Assembly (NCBI RefSeq): GCF_002102175.1
Contig: NZ_LQOX01000152.1
Coordinates: forward strand, 1-64,000
DNA length: 64,000 nt
From: Mycobacterium gastri
GTDB taxonomy: Bacteria; Actinomycetota; Actinomycetes; Mycobacteriales; Mycobacteriaceae
Reading direction: 5' to 3'
The position numbers and the translations under genes are program-made. The notes under the pieces are model-generated. The model ran no database searches. It saw only the letters and a list, made by a program, of their open reading frames with translations, and had not been told where the DNA came from. The stretch's first letter is position 1, and every line of letters begins with the position of its first letter. Shown here one piece after another: positions 28,857 to 37,758 of this stretch.

Positions 28857-29348
28857 CTATTCGCCGCTGTAGGTGGCCTCCACCGTCAGTTCGCCGAGCA
28901 CCTTCATTTCCTTGATTCGGAGCTGGTCGGCCAACCCCTTTTCCGCGATGACCGCCTGCAGGCGGTCATAAAAGTGCCGCACCAGACCTTCGAATGTGGG
29001 CGAAAAATCCACTGTGCATAGCTTGAGCCCACCCTTGTGCACCACCGCGGCGATGTCCTCATAGAGCGGGTCGTGCCGGTCGACCACGAAAGCGAAGTCG
29101 AACTCGTCCAGGATCGGCCGGAATGCCTGTTCCAGCAGGTCCGTATCCAGGAGGAAATACTGCTCGTCAAGACTGTCCCCGACCAGAGTCACGGAAACAA
29201 AGATCGTGTGGCCGTGAAGGTTTGCACATTTATTGGCTATCAAATCCGGTGTGTAAAACTCGCTGCCACCTCTACTGGTGGGCATGTGATGGCTCCAGGT
29301 GCGATGGCCTATTTCAACCCGGAATGTTTGTTTGATGGTATACGGCAT
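28857..29348 (-). CDS. QueD/PTPS-like T-fold protein, copy 2, catalytic His replaced by Phe
   Basis: A 163-residue close paralogue of copy 1; most residues are identical along the whole length. His15, Cys41, His45 and His47 are kept (CANLHGH), but the Asp-His dyad reads Asp84-Phe85 (DEFDFAFVV), so the general acid/base His is lost. In the family this His completes the catalytic triad with Cys and Asp, so activity is expected to be low or altered. T-fold enzymes are oligomers with active sites at subunit interfaces, so a role as a partner subunit is possible (inference). I chose the ATG at 29348 because it matches the MPYTIKQT start of copy 1; the frame is open to 29405. Confidence 0.84.
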   Translation of the reverse strand: MPYTIKQTFRVEIGHRTWSHHMPTSRGGSEFYTPDLIANKCANLHGHTIFVSVTLVGDSLDEQYFLLDTDLLEQAFRPILDEFDFAFVVDRHDPLYEDIAAVVHKGGLKLCTVDFSPTFEGLVRHFYDRLQAVIAEKGLADQLRIKEMKVLGELTVEATYSGE

Positions 29349-29639
29349 AACCTGCTCACTGATTCCTTTCCATGTGATGCGCAGGGGCGCAAGTTGTTGA
29401 TTCAATCGAGGGGGCCGGTACGTCGATGCAGATAACGTCCGACCTGCCTTGACGTAGAGTCACCGAATTAAAACGCCAGTTACCTCCGATCATCGATACG
29501 CGGAGACGATTTTTTCGATAGCGTGGCCGAAATCAACGCAGTGATACTAGATGCACATCGATACGTGACCAAGGCCCGCCCTAATCCGGCCAGCGTCGCG
29601 AGGCACGGCAGCGCCTCGATCAGTAAGCGCCAATTCCGT
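29349..29639. other. 291-bp region upstream of the T-fold genes
   Basis: This is the likely promoter region of T-fold copy 2. No clear -10/-35 pair, riboswitch fold or operator was recognised; I looked for a preQ1-like or THF-like leader and saw none I could support. A GATTTTTTCG tract near 29509-29518 may end the upstream minus-strand gene. Confidence 0.4.
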
Positions 29640-30392
29640 TCAGGAAACCAGGATGAGCCGGTGGCCACCCAGCTCTGCCAGCCGGCGTTGGGCCTGCCCG
29701 TCCGGATCGAGGGCGGCTTCGCTCATTGGCGTAGTGGCGCTGATATCGAAGGGCGCACCGGCATTGGCTGATGCGGCCCGGGCCCGACGCGCCGCGTCGA
29801 AGAAATGACCGATCCGCGGGTGATCAAGGCGCACATTTACACCATCGCATCGGGCGCCGGCTATCGCGGCCAGGGCGACGCTATTGACCCCGAGCAGCAC
29901 CGGCGGCCGGGGCGACGGCAACGGAAAGCCTGCCCATTTTTCCGCTCGATGCGGGTCCCACAGAACGTCGCAAAGATCCAGCACGTCGCACATGCGATCG
30001 TGGCGCTCCCGCATCGAATGGTGCAGCGGGAAGTCGAGCAGCTCATGCTCTTTCGCCCAGGGACTGCCTGGGGCGGCGCCGGCGCCAAGGCCGAAGATGA
30101 AGCGTCCGCCGCTGATCTCTTGCAGTGAGGCTGCCGCAGCGACCGTAACCCCCGCGGGCCGGTTGGCGGCATTCACCACCAGGGTGCCGATGCCTATCGC
30201 GGAAGTGACTGCCGCCAAGGCGCCGGCCAGCGAGAAGCATTCCAACATTCGGGGACTCGATAGCACCGCGCCCGACATGTGGTCATAAACCCAGGCGGTG
30301 CCATACCCTTCCGCTTCGGCCCGCAGCACGTTGTCTCGCAGCTCTGGCCAGGTGTGCGTCGCCGCACTGTAGACAACGTCGAGTCTTGGCAT
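29640..30392 (-). CDS. Luciferase-like (probably F420-dependent) oxidoreductase
   Basis: A 250-residue LLM-family protein: MPRLDVVYSAATHTWPEL, then AEAEGYGTAWVYDHM, IGIGTLVVNAANRPAGVTVAAAASLQ and GGRFIFGLGAGAAPGSPWAKEH. These match the cofactor-binding face of F420- or FMN-dependent TIM-barrel oxidoreductases. It is somewhat shorter than typical members (about 280-340). Substrate unknown. It diverges from the metallo-beta-lactamase-fold gene and lies 291 bp upstream of the T-fold genes on the same strand. Confidence 0.88.
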   Translation of the reverse strand: MPRLDVVYSAATHTWPELRDNVLRAEAEGYGTAWVYDHMSGAVLSSPRMLECFSLAGALAAVTSAIGIGTLVVNAANRPAGVTVAAAASLQEISGGRFIFGLGAGAAPGSPWAKEHELLDFPLHHSMRERHDRMCDVLDLCDVLWDPHRAEKWAGFPLPSPRPPVLLGVNSVALAAIAGARCDGVNVRLDHPRIGHFFDAARRARAASANAGAPFDISATTPMSEAALDPDGQAQRRLAELGGHRLILVS

Positions 30393-30656
30393 GAACCGAC
30401 CCTACCGTGTGCCGGATTCGTATGCAGCAAACCAATTGCGCCAGGCCGAATTCCGGCACCAGGCCCCTCGGCGAGTCCGCGGCTACCCGGCAGTCGCCAT
30501 CTTGGCGAACCTCGACGACCACCAGCCGCCGCTCGTCACGTGGCCACCAAGGCGAGTGTGGACAGGGCACCTCTGGCCGTGCCCGTCCGGCTGCGATGGG
30601 GAGCGTGCCCGGGGACACGCGTCGGTGCGGATCGCTTCGGGGGCACAATCGTGGAC

Positions 30657-31295
30657 ATGCAACTGACGCATTTCGGGCATTCCTGCCTGCTCGCCGAGTT
30701 CGGCCGCACCAGCCTGCTTTTTGATCCCGGTACCTTCGCGCACGGCTTCGAGGGGATCACCGGCCTGGCGGCAATCCTGATCACCCACCAACATCCCGAT
30801 CACGTCGACGCCGCGCGACTGCCGGCGCTGCTCGAGGGCAACCCGGATGCGGCGCTGTATGCCGATCCGCAAACCGCCGCGCAGCTGGGAGCGCCGTGCC
30901 GGGCGGTGCACGTCGGCGACGAGCTGTCGGTCGGCGCGCTGACCATCCGGGCCATGGGCGGTCGCCATGCGGTGATCCACCCGGACATTCCTGTGGTGGA
31001 GAACATTTCATATCTGGTTGATGACCGTGACCGCCGCGCCAGGCTGATGCACCCCGGCGACGCGCTGTTCGTGCCCGACGAGCCGGTGGATGTATTGGCG
31101 ACTCCGGCCGCCGCGCCGTGGATGAAGATCTCCGAGGCTGTGGACTATCTGCGTGCGGTCGCACCGGCTCGGGCGGTGCCGATCCACCAAGGGATCATCG
31201 CTCCCGACGCGCGCAGCATCTACTACGGCCGGCTCACCGAGTTGACCGACACCGATTTCCAGGTGTTGCCGGAGGAAATCGCGGTCGCCTTCTAG
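30657..31295 (+). CDS. Metallo-beta-lactamase-fold hydrolase (UlaG-like)
   Basis: A 212-residue MBL-fold protein beginning MQLTHFGHSCLLAEF, with the metal motif THQHPDHVD (H-x-H-x-D-H) and further ligands in GGRHAVIHPD and MHPGDALFV. The closest fold type is the small UlaG-like metal-dependent hydrolase group; the substrate is unknown. I chose the ATG at 30657; GTG at 30651 would add two residues. Convergent with the FAD dehydrogenase gene, separated by a hairpin. Confidence 0.9.
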   Translation: MQLTHFGHSCLLAEFGRTSLLFDPGTFAHGFEGITGLAAILITHQHPDHVDAARLPALLEGNPDAALYADPQTAAQLGAPCRAVHVGDELSVGALTIRAMGGRHAVIHPDIPVVENISYLVDDRDRRARLMHPGDALFVPDEPVDVLATPAAAPWMKISEAVDYLRAVAPARAVPIHQGIIAPDARSIYYGRLTELTDTDFQVLPEEIAVAF

Positions 31296-31305
31296 CTACG
31301 ACGCA

Positions 31306-31331
31306 AAATCGCCCGAGCGTGTGGGCGATTT
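31306..31331. terminator. Hairpin between convergent MBL and FAD-dehydrogenase genes
   Basis: A perfect 9-bp stem, AAATCGCCC (31306-31314) and GGGCGATTT (31323-31331), with an 8-base loop, lies between two convergent stop codons. The A/T ends give a short T-run on either strand, so it could work in both directions. Confidence 0.6.
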
Positions 31332-31356
31332 GACTAGGGCCTGTTGAAGGTCGCCG

Positions 31357-33042
31357 CTATGTGATGTCCGCGGCGACTCCGCGGCCGGCGGCCCGGCCGG
31401 AGAAGATACAACCACCTAGGAAAGTGCCCTCCAGCGCCCGGTAACCGTGTACGCCGCCCCCGCCGAATCCGGCGGCCTCGCCGGCCGCATACAGCCCGGT
31501 CAGGTGGGTGCCGTCGGATTTGAGGACCCGCGCGTCCAAGTCGGTTTCTATGCCGCCCAACGTCTTTCGGGTCAGAATGTGCAACTTGACCGCAATCAGC
31601 GGGCCCGCCTTGGGATCGGTCAACCGGTGCGGCGCCACCACCCGCCCCAACCGGTCGCCCCAGTAGCTGCGGGCTGCGCGAATCGCGGTGATCTGACCGT
31701 CTTTGGTGAACTTGTTGGCCACCTCACGATCGCGTGCCGTGACCGCGGCTTCCACCGTCTCGTAATCCAGGGGATCCACCTCGGGCAACTCGTTCATCGC
31801 GGCCACCAACTCACGCAACGACTCGGCGCTGACGAAATCCACGCCCCGGTCGATGAAGGCCTGCACCGGTCCCGGCGGTCCGGACCGGACCCGCGACCGC
31901 AGTAGCTGACGCACGCTTTGCCCGGTCAGGTCGGGGTTCTGCTCCTGACCGGACAGGGCGAATTCCTTCTCGATGATCTTGGCGTTCAACACAAACCAGG
32001 TGTAGTCGTAACCGGACTGGGTGATGTGCTCGAGGGTGCCGAGCGTGTCGAAACCGGGATACAACGGCACCGGCAACCGGTTGCCCGCCGCGTCCAGCCA
32101 CAGCGAGGACGGGCCGGGAATGATCCGGATGCCATGATCGGGCCAAATCGGGTCGTAGTTGGTGATGCCCTCGGTGTAGTGCCACATACGGTCGGGGTTG
32201 ATCACGCGCGCTCCCGCTTTTTGCGCGATGCCGATCATCCGGCCGTCGACGTGCGCCGGCACCCCACTGAGCAGCTGCTTGGGGACGCGGCCCATCCGCT
32301 TCGGCCAGTTCTTGCGCACCAGATCGTGATTGCCGCCGATGCCGCCGCTGGCCACGATCACCGCCGACGCGCGGAATTCGAACTTGCCCAGCGCTTTTCG
32401 TGACGACGGCGCGCCGCGCGGTTCGTCCGACGGCTCCAATACGGTGCCCCGAACGCCCGTCACCGCGTCAGCTTCGACGATCAGCCGGTCAACCTGATGT
32501 CGGTGTGCGAATCGCACGTTCGGCCGGTCCCGCAGTTGACGCGCGAAGATGTCGACCAGGGCCGGTCCGGTTCCCCAGGTGATGTGAAACCTCGGGACCG
32601 AGTTGCCGTGGCCCTGCGCGTCGTAACCCCCACGCTCGGCCCAGCCCACCAGCGGGAAGATCTTCAGCCCACGGGCCCGCAGCCAGCTGCGCTTCTCACC
32701 CGCCGCGAAATCGACATAGGCATGGGCCCATTGCTGCGGCCAATGGTCCTCAGGCCGATCGAAAGCGGCCGTCCCCAGCCAATCCTGCAATGCGAGCTCA
32801 TGGCTGTCGCGGATGCCCAGCCGGCGCTGCTCCGGGCTGTCGACGAAAAACAGGCCGCCGAACGACCAGTACGCCTGCCCGCCCAGGTTGGCGCTGTTCT
32901 CCTGATCGACGATCAGCACGTGCAAGCCGCGGTCCGCCAACTCGCAGGCGGCTACCAGGCCGGCCAGGCCCGCTCCGACGATGATCGCGTCAGCCGTAAA
33001 CCCGTCCGACACGGGCCCCGAACCTACTGAAGCATCACTCAT
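31357..33042 (-). CDS. FAD-binding dehydrogenase, KstD/fumarate-reductase flavoprotein type (Rv0785 homologue)
   Basis: A 561-residue flavoprotein. The N-terminal dinucleotide-binding motif is IIVGAGLAGLVAACELADRG with the distal acidic residue in LIVDQE. The segment ASGGIGGNHDLVRKNWP and the C-terminal GLYAAGEAAGFGGGGVHGY close the FAD site. The family includes 3-ketosteroid dehydrogenases and fumarate reductase flavoproteins; M. tuberculosis Rv0785 is annotated only as an FAD-binding dehydrogenase. The ATG at 33042 (MSDASVGSG) was preferred over a GTG seven codons upstream. Confidence 0.92.
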   Translation of the reverse strand: MSDASVGSGPVSDGFTADAIIVGAGLAGLVAACELADRGLHVLIVDQENSANLGGQAYWSFGGLFFVDSPEQRRLGIRDSHELALQDWLGTAAFDRPEDHWPQQWAHAYVDFAAGEKRSWLRARGLKIFPLVGWAERGGYDAQGHGNSVPRFHITWGTGPALVDIFARQLRDRPNVRFAHRHQVDRLIVEADAVTGVRGTVLEPSDEPRGAPSSRKALGKFEFRASAVIVASGGIGGNHDLVRKNWPKRMGRVPKQLLSGVPAHVDGRMIGIAQKAGARVINPDRMWHYTEGITNYDPIWPDHGIRIIPGPSSLWLDAAGNRLPVPLYPGFDTLGTLEHITQSGYDYTWFVLNAKIIEKEFALSGQEQNPDLTGQSVRQLLRSRVRSGPPGPVQAFIDRGVDFVSAESLRELVAAMNELPEVDPLDYETVEAAVTARDREVANKFTKDGQITAIRAARSYWGDRLGRVVAPHRLTDPKAGPLIAVKLHILTRKTLGGIETDLDARVLKSDGTHLTGLYAAGEAAGFGGGGVHGYRALEGTFLGGCIFSGRAAGRGVAADIT

Positions 33043-33098
33043 GTCGGTACAGGGTAGTGCCACCGCTCATGGCGGCTGACCATGCGGCTGGGCGAGAG

Positions 33099-33803
33099 CT
33101 AGGCGGCGTCGAGCACAGCCCTATTGGGCCGCCATTGATACACCGTCGGTGTGCAGCCGTGCATCATCGACAGGTCGATGGCATCCAGCATCGCCTGGCG
33201 CGGACCGGACTTGGACAATTGCCGGGCCGAAACGGCGACGCGCACCACGCCGCCGCGCCGCGCGATTCGTTCGGCCGACAGCACCACCATCCGGCACCAC
33301 CACGGCTCGGTCAGGAAGCTCTCACCGATGCCCAGTATTCGCGCCCGCACGGTTGTCTTGCGGGCCAGGTCGGTGATCCCGTGGTAGTCCGCAAGCAGCC
33401 GAAAACCGTTTTCCGGCAACGCCTTGACGACACCTGGGGACACCACCCAGCCCGGCGCTGCGAACAGCCGGGTACGTAGGCCCAGGTGTTCGAGCACCCG
33501 GTCGGCGGCCATCAGCCGCAGGTTGGCCTCGTGAGCAAGCAGCGTCGCAAATTCGCCGCGCCTTTTCTTGGTTGCCGCTTCGTCGTAGCCGTGCAATACC
33601 AGGGCGTCGCCGCCGGCACGCCGGGCGACCAGCCACTCGACGGTTCGGGGGTCCCGGTCGAGCCGATAGTCACCCTTGAGCCGCGGAGCAACCAGCAGCG
33701 ACACCGGCACCGACCGGGCGTCCATCTCCGCGCAGAATGCCTCGACGCCGGACAGGGTGCGCTCACCTATCCCCGAGACCGAGACGATCAGTTTTCCAGC
33801 CAC
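33099..33803 (-). CDS. Polysaccharide-deacetylase-like protein, DUF2334 type (Rv0784 homologue)
   Basis: A 234-residue protein starting at GTG 33803 (VAGKLIVSVSGIGERTL). It has the NodB-like barrel pattern of DUF2334 proteins: VSLLVAPRLKGDYRLD, then LHGYDEAA (motif with His and Asp) and LFAAPGWVVSPG (corresponding to the RxPxG block). It probably acts on a carbohydrate substrate, but catalysis has not been shown for this group. It lies 56 bp upstream of the FAD dehydrogenase on the same strand. A longer frame to 33902 runs into the emrB promoter region and was not used. Confidence 0.8.
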   Translation of the reverse strand: MAGKLIVSVSGIGERTLSGVEAFCAEMDARSVPVSLLVAPRLKGDYRLDRDPRTVEWLVARRAGGDALVLHGYDEAATKKRRGEFATLLAHEANLRLMAADRVLEHLGLRTRLFAAPGWVVSPGVVKALPENGFRLLADYHGITDLARKTTVRARILGIGESFLTEPWWCRMVVLSAERIARRGGVVRVAVSARQLSKSGPRQAMLDAIDLSMMHGCTPTVYQWRPNRAVLDAA

Positions 33804-33961
33804 CCGTTCAGTTTGCCGATGCCAGGTTTCCGGACGGTGAAGTACACGCAGCCAACAGGCGTCTATCCAGTGCCTCTGACGTGCGGATATCCGGCCCGCC
33901 ACGCGGCCGGCCGGCGGCGGTCTAGCTGGTCCCGCCGGCGGTAGCGGTGACGCGTGTCGCT

Positions 33962-35587
33962 ATGCTCAGCAACGCCATGGACAAGGCGCGTTCCGCACCG
34001 GCCGACGCCGCGCTGCCCACAACTGCCACGGGGCAGCACAGCCCCGGCGAACACGTCTACCCCGACCGGCTCGATACGCGGCTTTTCCGGATCGCCGGGG
34101 TCTGCGTGCTGGCCTCGGTGATGACGATCCTCGACGCCACCATCGTCAGTGTCGCGCAACGCACCTTCATCATCGAGTTCGACTCCACCCAGGCCGTGGT
34201 CGGATGGACCATGACCGGCTACACGCTGGCCCTGGCGACTGTGATCCCGGTAACGGGCTGGGCGGCCGACCGATTCGGCACCAAACGACTCTGGATGGGT
34301 TCCATCCTGGCGTTCACACTCGGCTCACTGCTGTGTGCGTTAGCGCCAAACATTCTGGCGCTCATCGCTTTCCGGGTGATTCAGGGTATCGGCGGTGGCA
34401 TGTTGATGCCACTGGGGTTCACCATCCTGACCCGCGTGGCCGGCCCCAAGCGGCTGGGACGCATGATGGCGGTGCTGGGCATCCCGATGCTGCTCGGCCC
34501 GATCTGCGGGCCGATCCTGGGCGGCTGGCTCATCGGCGCCTTCAGCTGGCCATGGATCTTCCTGGTCAACCTGCCCATCGGGCTGATCGCGTTCACCCTC
34601 GCGGCACTCGTATTCCCCAAAGACCAACCCGCGCCGGCGGAGAGTTTCGACCTCGTCGGGGTGGTGCTGCTGTCGCCCGGCCTGGCCACGTTCCTGTTCG
34701 GGATTTCCTCCATCCCGGGACGCGGCAGTGTGACCGACCGCTACGTGGCAGTGCCGGTGATGGTCGGCCTGACGCTGGTTGGCCTGTTCGGGTGGCATGC
34801 CTGGCACCGTGCGGATCACCCGCTGCTGGATCTGCGGTTGTTCAAGAACCCGGTGTTCGCTCGAGCCAATCTGACTCTGGTGACATTCGCCGCCGCCTAT
34901 CTCGGTGCGTCGCTGCTGCTGCCGAGCTATCTCCAGCAGGTTCTGCGGCAAACCCCGATGCAGTCGGGGGTGCACCTGATTCCCAACGGCCTCGGAGCCA
35001 TGCTGACCATGCCGTTCGCCGGCGCCTTCATGGACAGGCGGGGACCGGGCAAGAGCGTGCTCGTGGGCCTCACGCTGATCGCCGCCGGACTGGGCATCTT
35101 CGTTTTCGGCGCGTCCAGGCAGGCGGACTACCTGCCGACGCTGCTGGTCGGCCTGTTGGTGTTGGGCATGGGGACCGGTTGCACGATGATGCCGCTTTCG
35201 GGCGCCGCGATCCAGACACTGGCACCGCGGGAGATTGCCCGTGGGTCGGCGGTGATCAGCGTCATCCAGCAGGTCGGCGGCTCAATAGGGACCGCGCTGA
35301 TGTCGATGATTCTCACCACCCAATTCAATCGCAGCGAAAACATCGGTACGGCAACCAAAATCGCGGCCCTGCACCAGGAGGCGGACAGGCATGGCGTTGC
35401 GGTTGACCCGTCGGCGATACCGCCGCAGGCCCTCGCCCCCGACTTCACAAGCCGGGTGTTGCACGACCTTTCGCACGCCTACACGGTGGTGTTCGTGATC
35501 GCGGTCGTGCTGGTGGTGTCGACACTGATCCCCGCGGCGTTCCTGCCCAGGACACCCGCGGGTATTGACTCAGGGTTCGCAACGTGA
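33962..35587 (+). CDS. emrB: Multidrug MFS efflux transporter, DHA2 family (Rv0783c homologue)
   Basis: A 541-residue membrane protein with 14 predicted helices, as in the EmrB/QacA group of proton-coupled drug exporters. Signature segments include LDATIVSVAQRTF in helix 1, the motif A loop GWAADRFGTKRLWM between helices 2 and 3, and the antiporter motif C region GPICGPILGGWLIG in helix 5. The substrates are unknown. It is monocistronic. The TGA stop lies inside the left arm of a 23-bp perfect inverted repeat shared with ptrB. Confidence 0.93.
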   Translation: MLSNAMDKARSAPADAALPTTATGQHSPGEHVYPDRLDTRLFRIAGVCVLASVMTILDATIVSVAQRTFIIEFDSTQAVVGWTMTGYTLALATVIPVTGWAADRFGTKRLWMGSILAFTLGSLLCALAPNILALIAFRVIQGIGGGMLMPLGFTILTRVAGPKRLGRMMAVLGIPMLLGPICGPILGGWLIGAFSWPWIFLVNLPIGLIAFTLAALVFPKDQPAPAESFDLVGVVLLSPGLATFLFGISSIPGRGSVTDRYVAVPVMVGLTLVGLFGWHAWHRADHPLLDLRLFKNPVFARANLTLVTFAAAYLGASLLLPSYLQQVLRQTPMQSGVHLIPNGLGAMLTMPFAGAFMDRRGPGKSVLVGLTLIAAGLGIFVFGASRQADYLPTLLVGLLVLGMGTGCTMMPLSGAAIQTLAPREIARGSAVISVIQQVGGSIGTALMSMILTTQFNRSENIGTATKIAALHQEADRHGVAVDPSAIPPQALAPDFTSRVLHDLSHAYTVVFVIAVVLVVSTLIPAAFLPRTPAGIDSGFAT

Positions 35588-35630
35588 CGCTGCGGTCACC
35601 TTCGGGTCCGAAGGTGACCGCAGCGTCACG
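35583..35630. terminator. 23-bp perfect inverted repeat holding both convergent stop codons
   Basis: The left arm 35583-35605 and right arm 35608-35630 are exact complements with a 2-base loop (GT). The TGA of emrB (35585-35587) is in the left arm and the TGA of ptrB (35626-35628) in the right arm, in mirror positions. It is presumably a bidirectional terminator. The CGTGACG ends recur in the inverted repeat at 12966. Confidence 0.85.
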
Positions 35631-37758
35631 CTCGCGGCCCGTGTTCTCCGACTTCGGTGTCGCATCCGGCGGCGGCTAACAGCCAGGCGTACTGGAAAGC
35701 AGTTTCCTTCCAGCGTTCGTATCGTCCGCTTATCCCGGCGTGCCCGGCATTCATCTGCGTCTTCAACAGGACCGGGTTACCGTCGGTGTTGGCGTGCCGA
35801 AGCGCTGCAACCCATTTGGCCGGCTCCACGTAGTAGACCCGGGTGTCGTTGAGCGACGTCATCGCCAGAATGGCCGGATAGGGTTTGGCTGCCACGTTTT
35901 CATACGGCGAGTACGACTTCATATACGCATAGACATCGCTGTTGTCGAGCGGATTTCCCCACTCGTCCCACTCGGTGACAGTGAGCGGCAACGACGGATC
36001 GAGGATGGTGGTGAGCGGATCGACGAAGGGCACCTGCGCCAGGATCCCGGCGAAGAGCTCAGGCGCCATATTGGCCACCGCGCCCACCAACAAACCGCCC
36101 GCACTGCCGCCCAGGGCCACCAGCCGCTCCGGGCGGGTCAACCCCGAATCCACCAGATGCTGTGCCGCCGCGACGAAATCGGTAAAGGTGTTCTTCTTGT
36201 GCAATGTCTTGCCGTGCTCGTACCACAACCGGCCCATCTCACCGCCGCCGCGAACATGCGCGATGACGAACACCATTCCCCGGTCCAGCAGTGACAGCCG
36301 GGCAATGGAAAACCGGGGGTCTTCGCACATCTCGTAGGCGCCGTAGCCGTAGATGACTGCGGGCGCGGGGAATTCGATGTCGGCCCGGTACACGACCGAA
36401 ATCGGGATGCGGGTGCCGTCGTCCCCGTGAGCCCAGTCGCGGCGCTCCACGTAGTCCTCGCGACGGTAGCCGCCCAGTACCGGCTGCTCTTTGAGCAAGG
36501 TGCGCTCGCCGGTGACCAGATCGATGTCGTAGATCCGCACCGGAGTGATGAAAGATCCCGCGCCGACACGCAGCCTGGGCGAATCCCAGTTGGGATTGGG
36601 CCCCAGCCCGGCCGCCATCAGCTCGGAGTCGAAGGCGATCTCCTGCGGTTCGCCGTATTCCCCCTCGGGGCCGAACGGCCACAACTGGATCCGGGGCAAC
36701 GCTTCGCGCCGGTAGCTGACCACCACATGGGCGGCGAAGGCGTCGACGCCGTCGAGCCGGACGTCCTCGCGGTGCACAACTAGCGTGCGTTGCCGGGCCG
36801 GATCCTCGACCGGGGCTTCTACCAGGGTGAAGTTCACCGCGCCGTCGTTGTGCAGGATGAGAAAGCGGTCTTGTCCGCCGATGATCGCGTGCTCAACGGA
36901 GTACTCGACGCCGTCCCGGCGCGGCAGCACGATGGCGAACTGTGCGGCCGGGTCGGCCGAGTCCGCGTAGCGGATCTCGGAGGTGACCGACGAGCCCGCC
37001 GCGATGACGATATAGGCGTTGCTGCGGGTGCGCCCCACCGCGAGCCAAAACCGTTCGTCGGACTCGTGATAGACCTGCTCGGACGCGGCACCCGGTCCGA
37101 GCCGGTAGCGCCATACCGTGTCCGGGCGCCATGCGTCGTCCACGGTGGTGTAGTAGACGGTGCGGTGGTCAGCAGCCCAAGTCGCTCCGGGGCCGATGCC
37201 GGCGATCTCGTCGGGATATCTTTCTCCAGTGCGTAAATCCTTGAACCGCAACGTGTACCGCTCGTCGCCGACAACGTCGACGGAGTAGACAAGGATGTTG
37301 TCGTCCAGGCTGACGCTCAACGCGCCCAGCGCGAAGAAGTCGTGCCCGCCCGCCTCCTGGTTTTCGTCGAGCAGCACCTGCTCACCGGGTATCTCGGTGT
37401 TCTCGTCCAATCGTGGCGGGTCCCAGTCGTCGGGATCGGCAACCGGACAACGACAGTGGACGCCGTATTGCTTGCCCTCGAAGGTACGGGCGTAGTACCA
37501 CCAGTTGCCGCGCCGGGTAGGCACCGACAAGTCGGTTTCCTTGGTGCGCGCCTTGATCTCGTCGAAGATCTTCTGCCGCAATGGTTCCAGATGGGCGGTC
37601 GCTTGGTCGGTATAGGCGTTCTCCGCCTCCAGGTAGGCGATCACTTCGGGATCGTCCTTGTCACGCAGCCATTCATAGGGATCGACGAAGACGTCACGGT
37701 GGTGCTCCCGCCGCGTCTCCATCCGTTTGGCCACCGGGGGCACGGCGTGGTCCGTCAT
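35626..37758 (-). CDS. ptrB: Oligopeptidase B, prolyl-oligopeptidase family (S9)
   Basis: A 710-residue cytosolic serine peptidase that cleaves oligopeptides after basic residues. The N-terminal part is the seven-bladed propeller; the C-terminal alpha/beta-hydrolase domain carries the nucleophile in [16 protein letters not shown] and the catalytic His in NAGHAG near the end. Here it is one intact frame, whereas in M. tuberculosis H37Rv the gene is split into ptrBa and ptrBb. The ATG start overlaps the purC stop by ATGA, so it is translationally coupled to purC. Confidence 0.95.
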   Translation of the reverse strand: MTDHAVPPVAKRMETRREHHRDVFVDPYEWLRDKDDPEVIAYLEAENAYTDQATAHLEPLRQKIFDEIKARTKETDLSVPTRRGNWWYYARTFEGKQYGVHCRCPVADPDDWDPPRLDENTEIPGEQVLLDENQEAGGHDFFALGALSVSLDDNILVYSVDVVGDERYTLRFKDLRTGERYPDEIAGIGPGATWAADHRTVYYTTVDDAWRPDTVWRYRLGPGAASEQVYHESDERFWLAVGRTRSNAYIVIAAGSSVTSEIRYADSADPAAQFAIVLPRRDGVEYSVEHAIIGGQDRFLILHNDGAVNFTLVEAPVEDPARQRTLVVHREDVRLDGVDAFAAHVVVSYRREALPRIQLWPFGPEGEYGEPQEIAFDSELMAAGLGPNPNWDSPRLRVGAGSFITPVRIYDIDLVTGERTLLKEQPVLGGYRREDYVERRDWAHGDDGTRIPISVVYRADIEFPAPAVIYGYGAYEMCEDPRFSIARLSLLDRGMVFVIAHVRGGGEMGRLWYEHGKTLHKKNTFTDFVAAAQHLVDSGLTRPERLVALGGSAGGLLVGAVANMAPELFAGILAQVPFVDPLTTILDPSLPLTVTEWDEWGNPLDNSDVYAYMKSYSPYENVAAKPYPAILAMTSLNDTRVYYVEPAKWVAALRHANTDGNPVLLKTQMNAGHAGISGRYERWKETAFQYAWLLAAAGCDTEVGEHGPRA

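Noticed and set aside
28503-28915. Open frames of about 105-130 codons on both strands between the PE_PGRS remnant and T-fold copy 2
   Set aside because: No ribosome binding site, no recognisable domain and poor codon bias, so not reported as genes.
29349-29639. Possible riboswitch (preQ1, THF) ahead of the T-fold genes
   Set aside because: No conserved core sequence or consistent stem-loop arrangement could be identified by eye.
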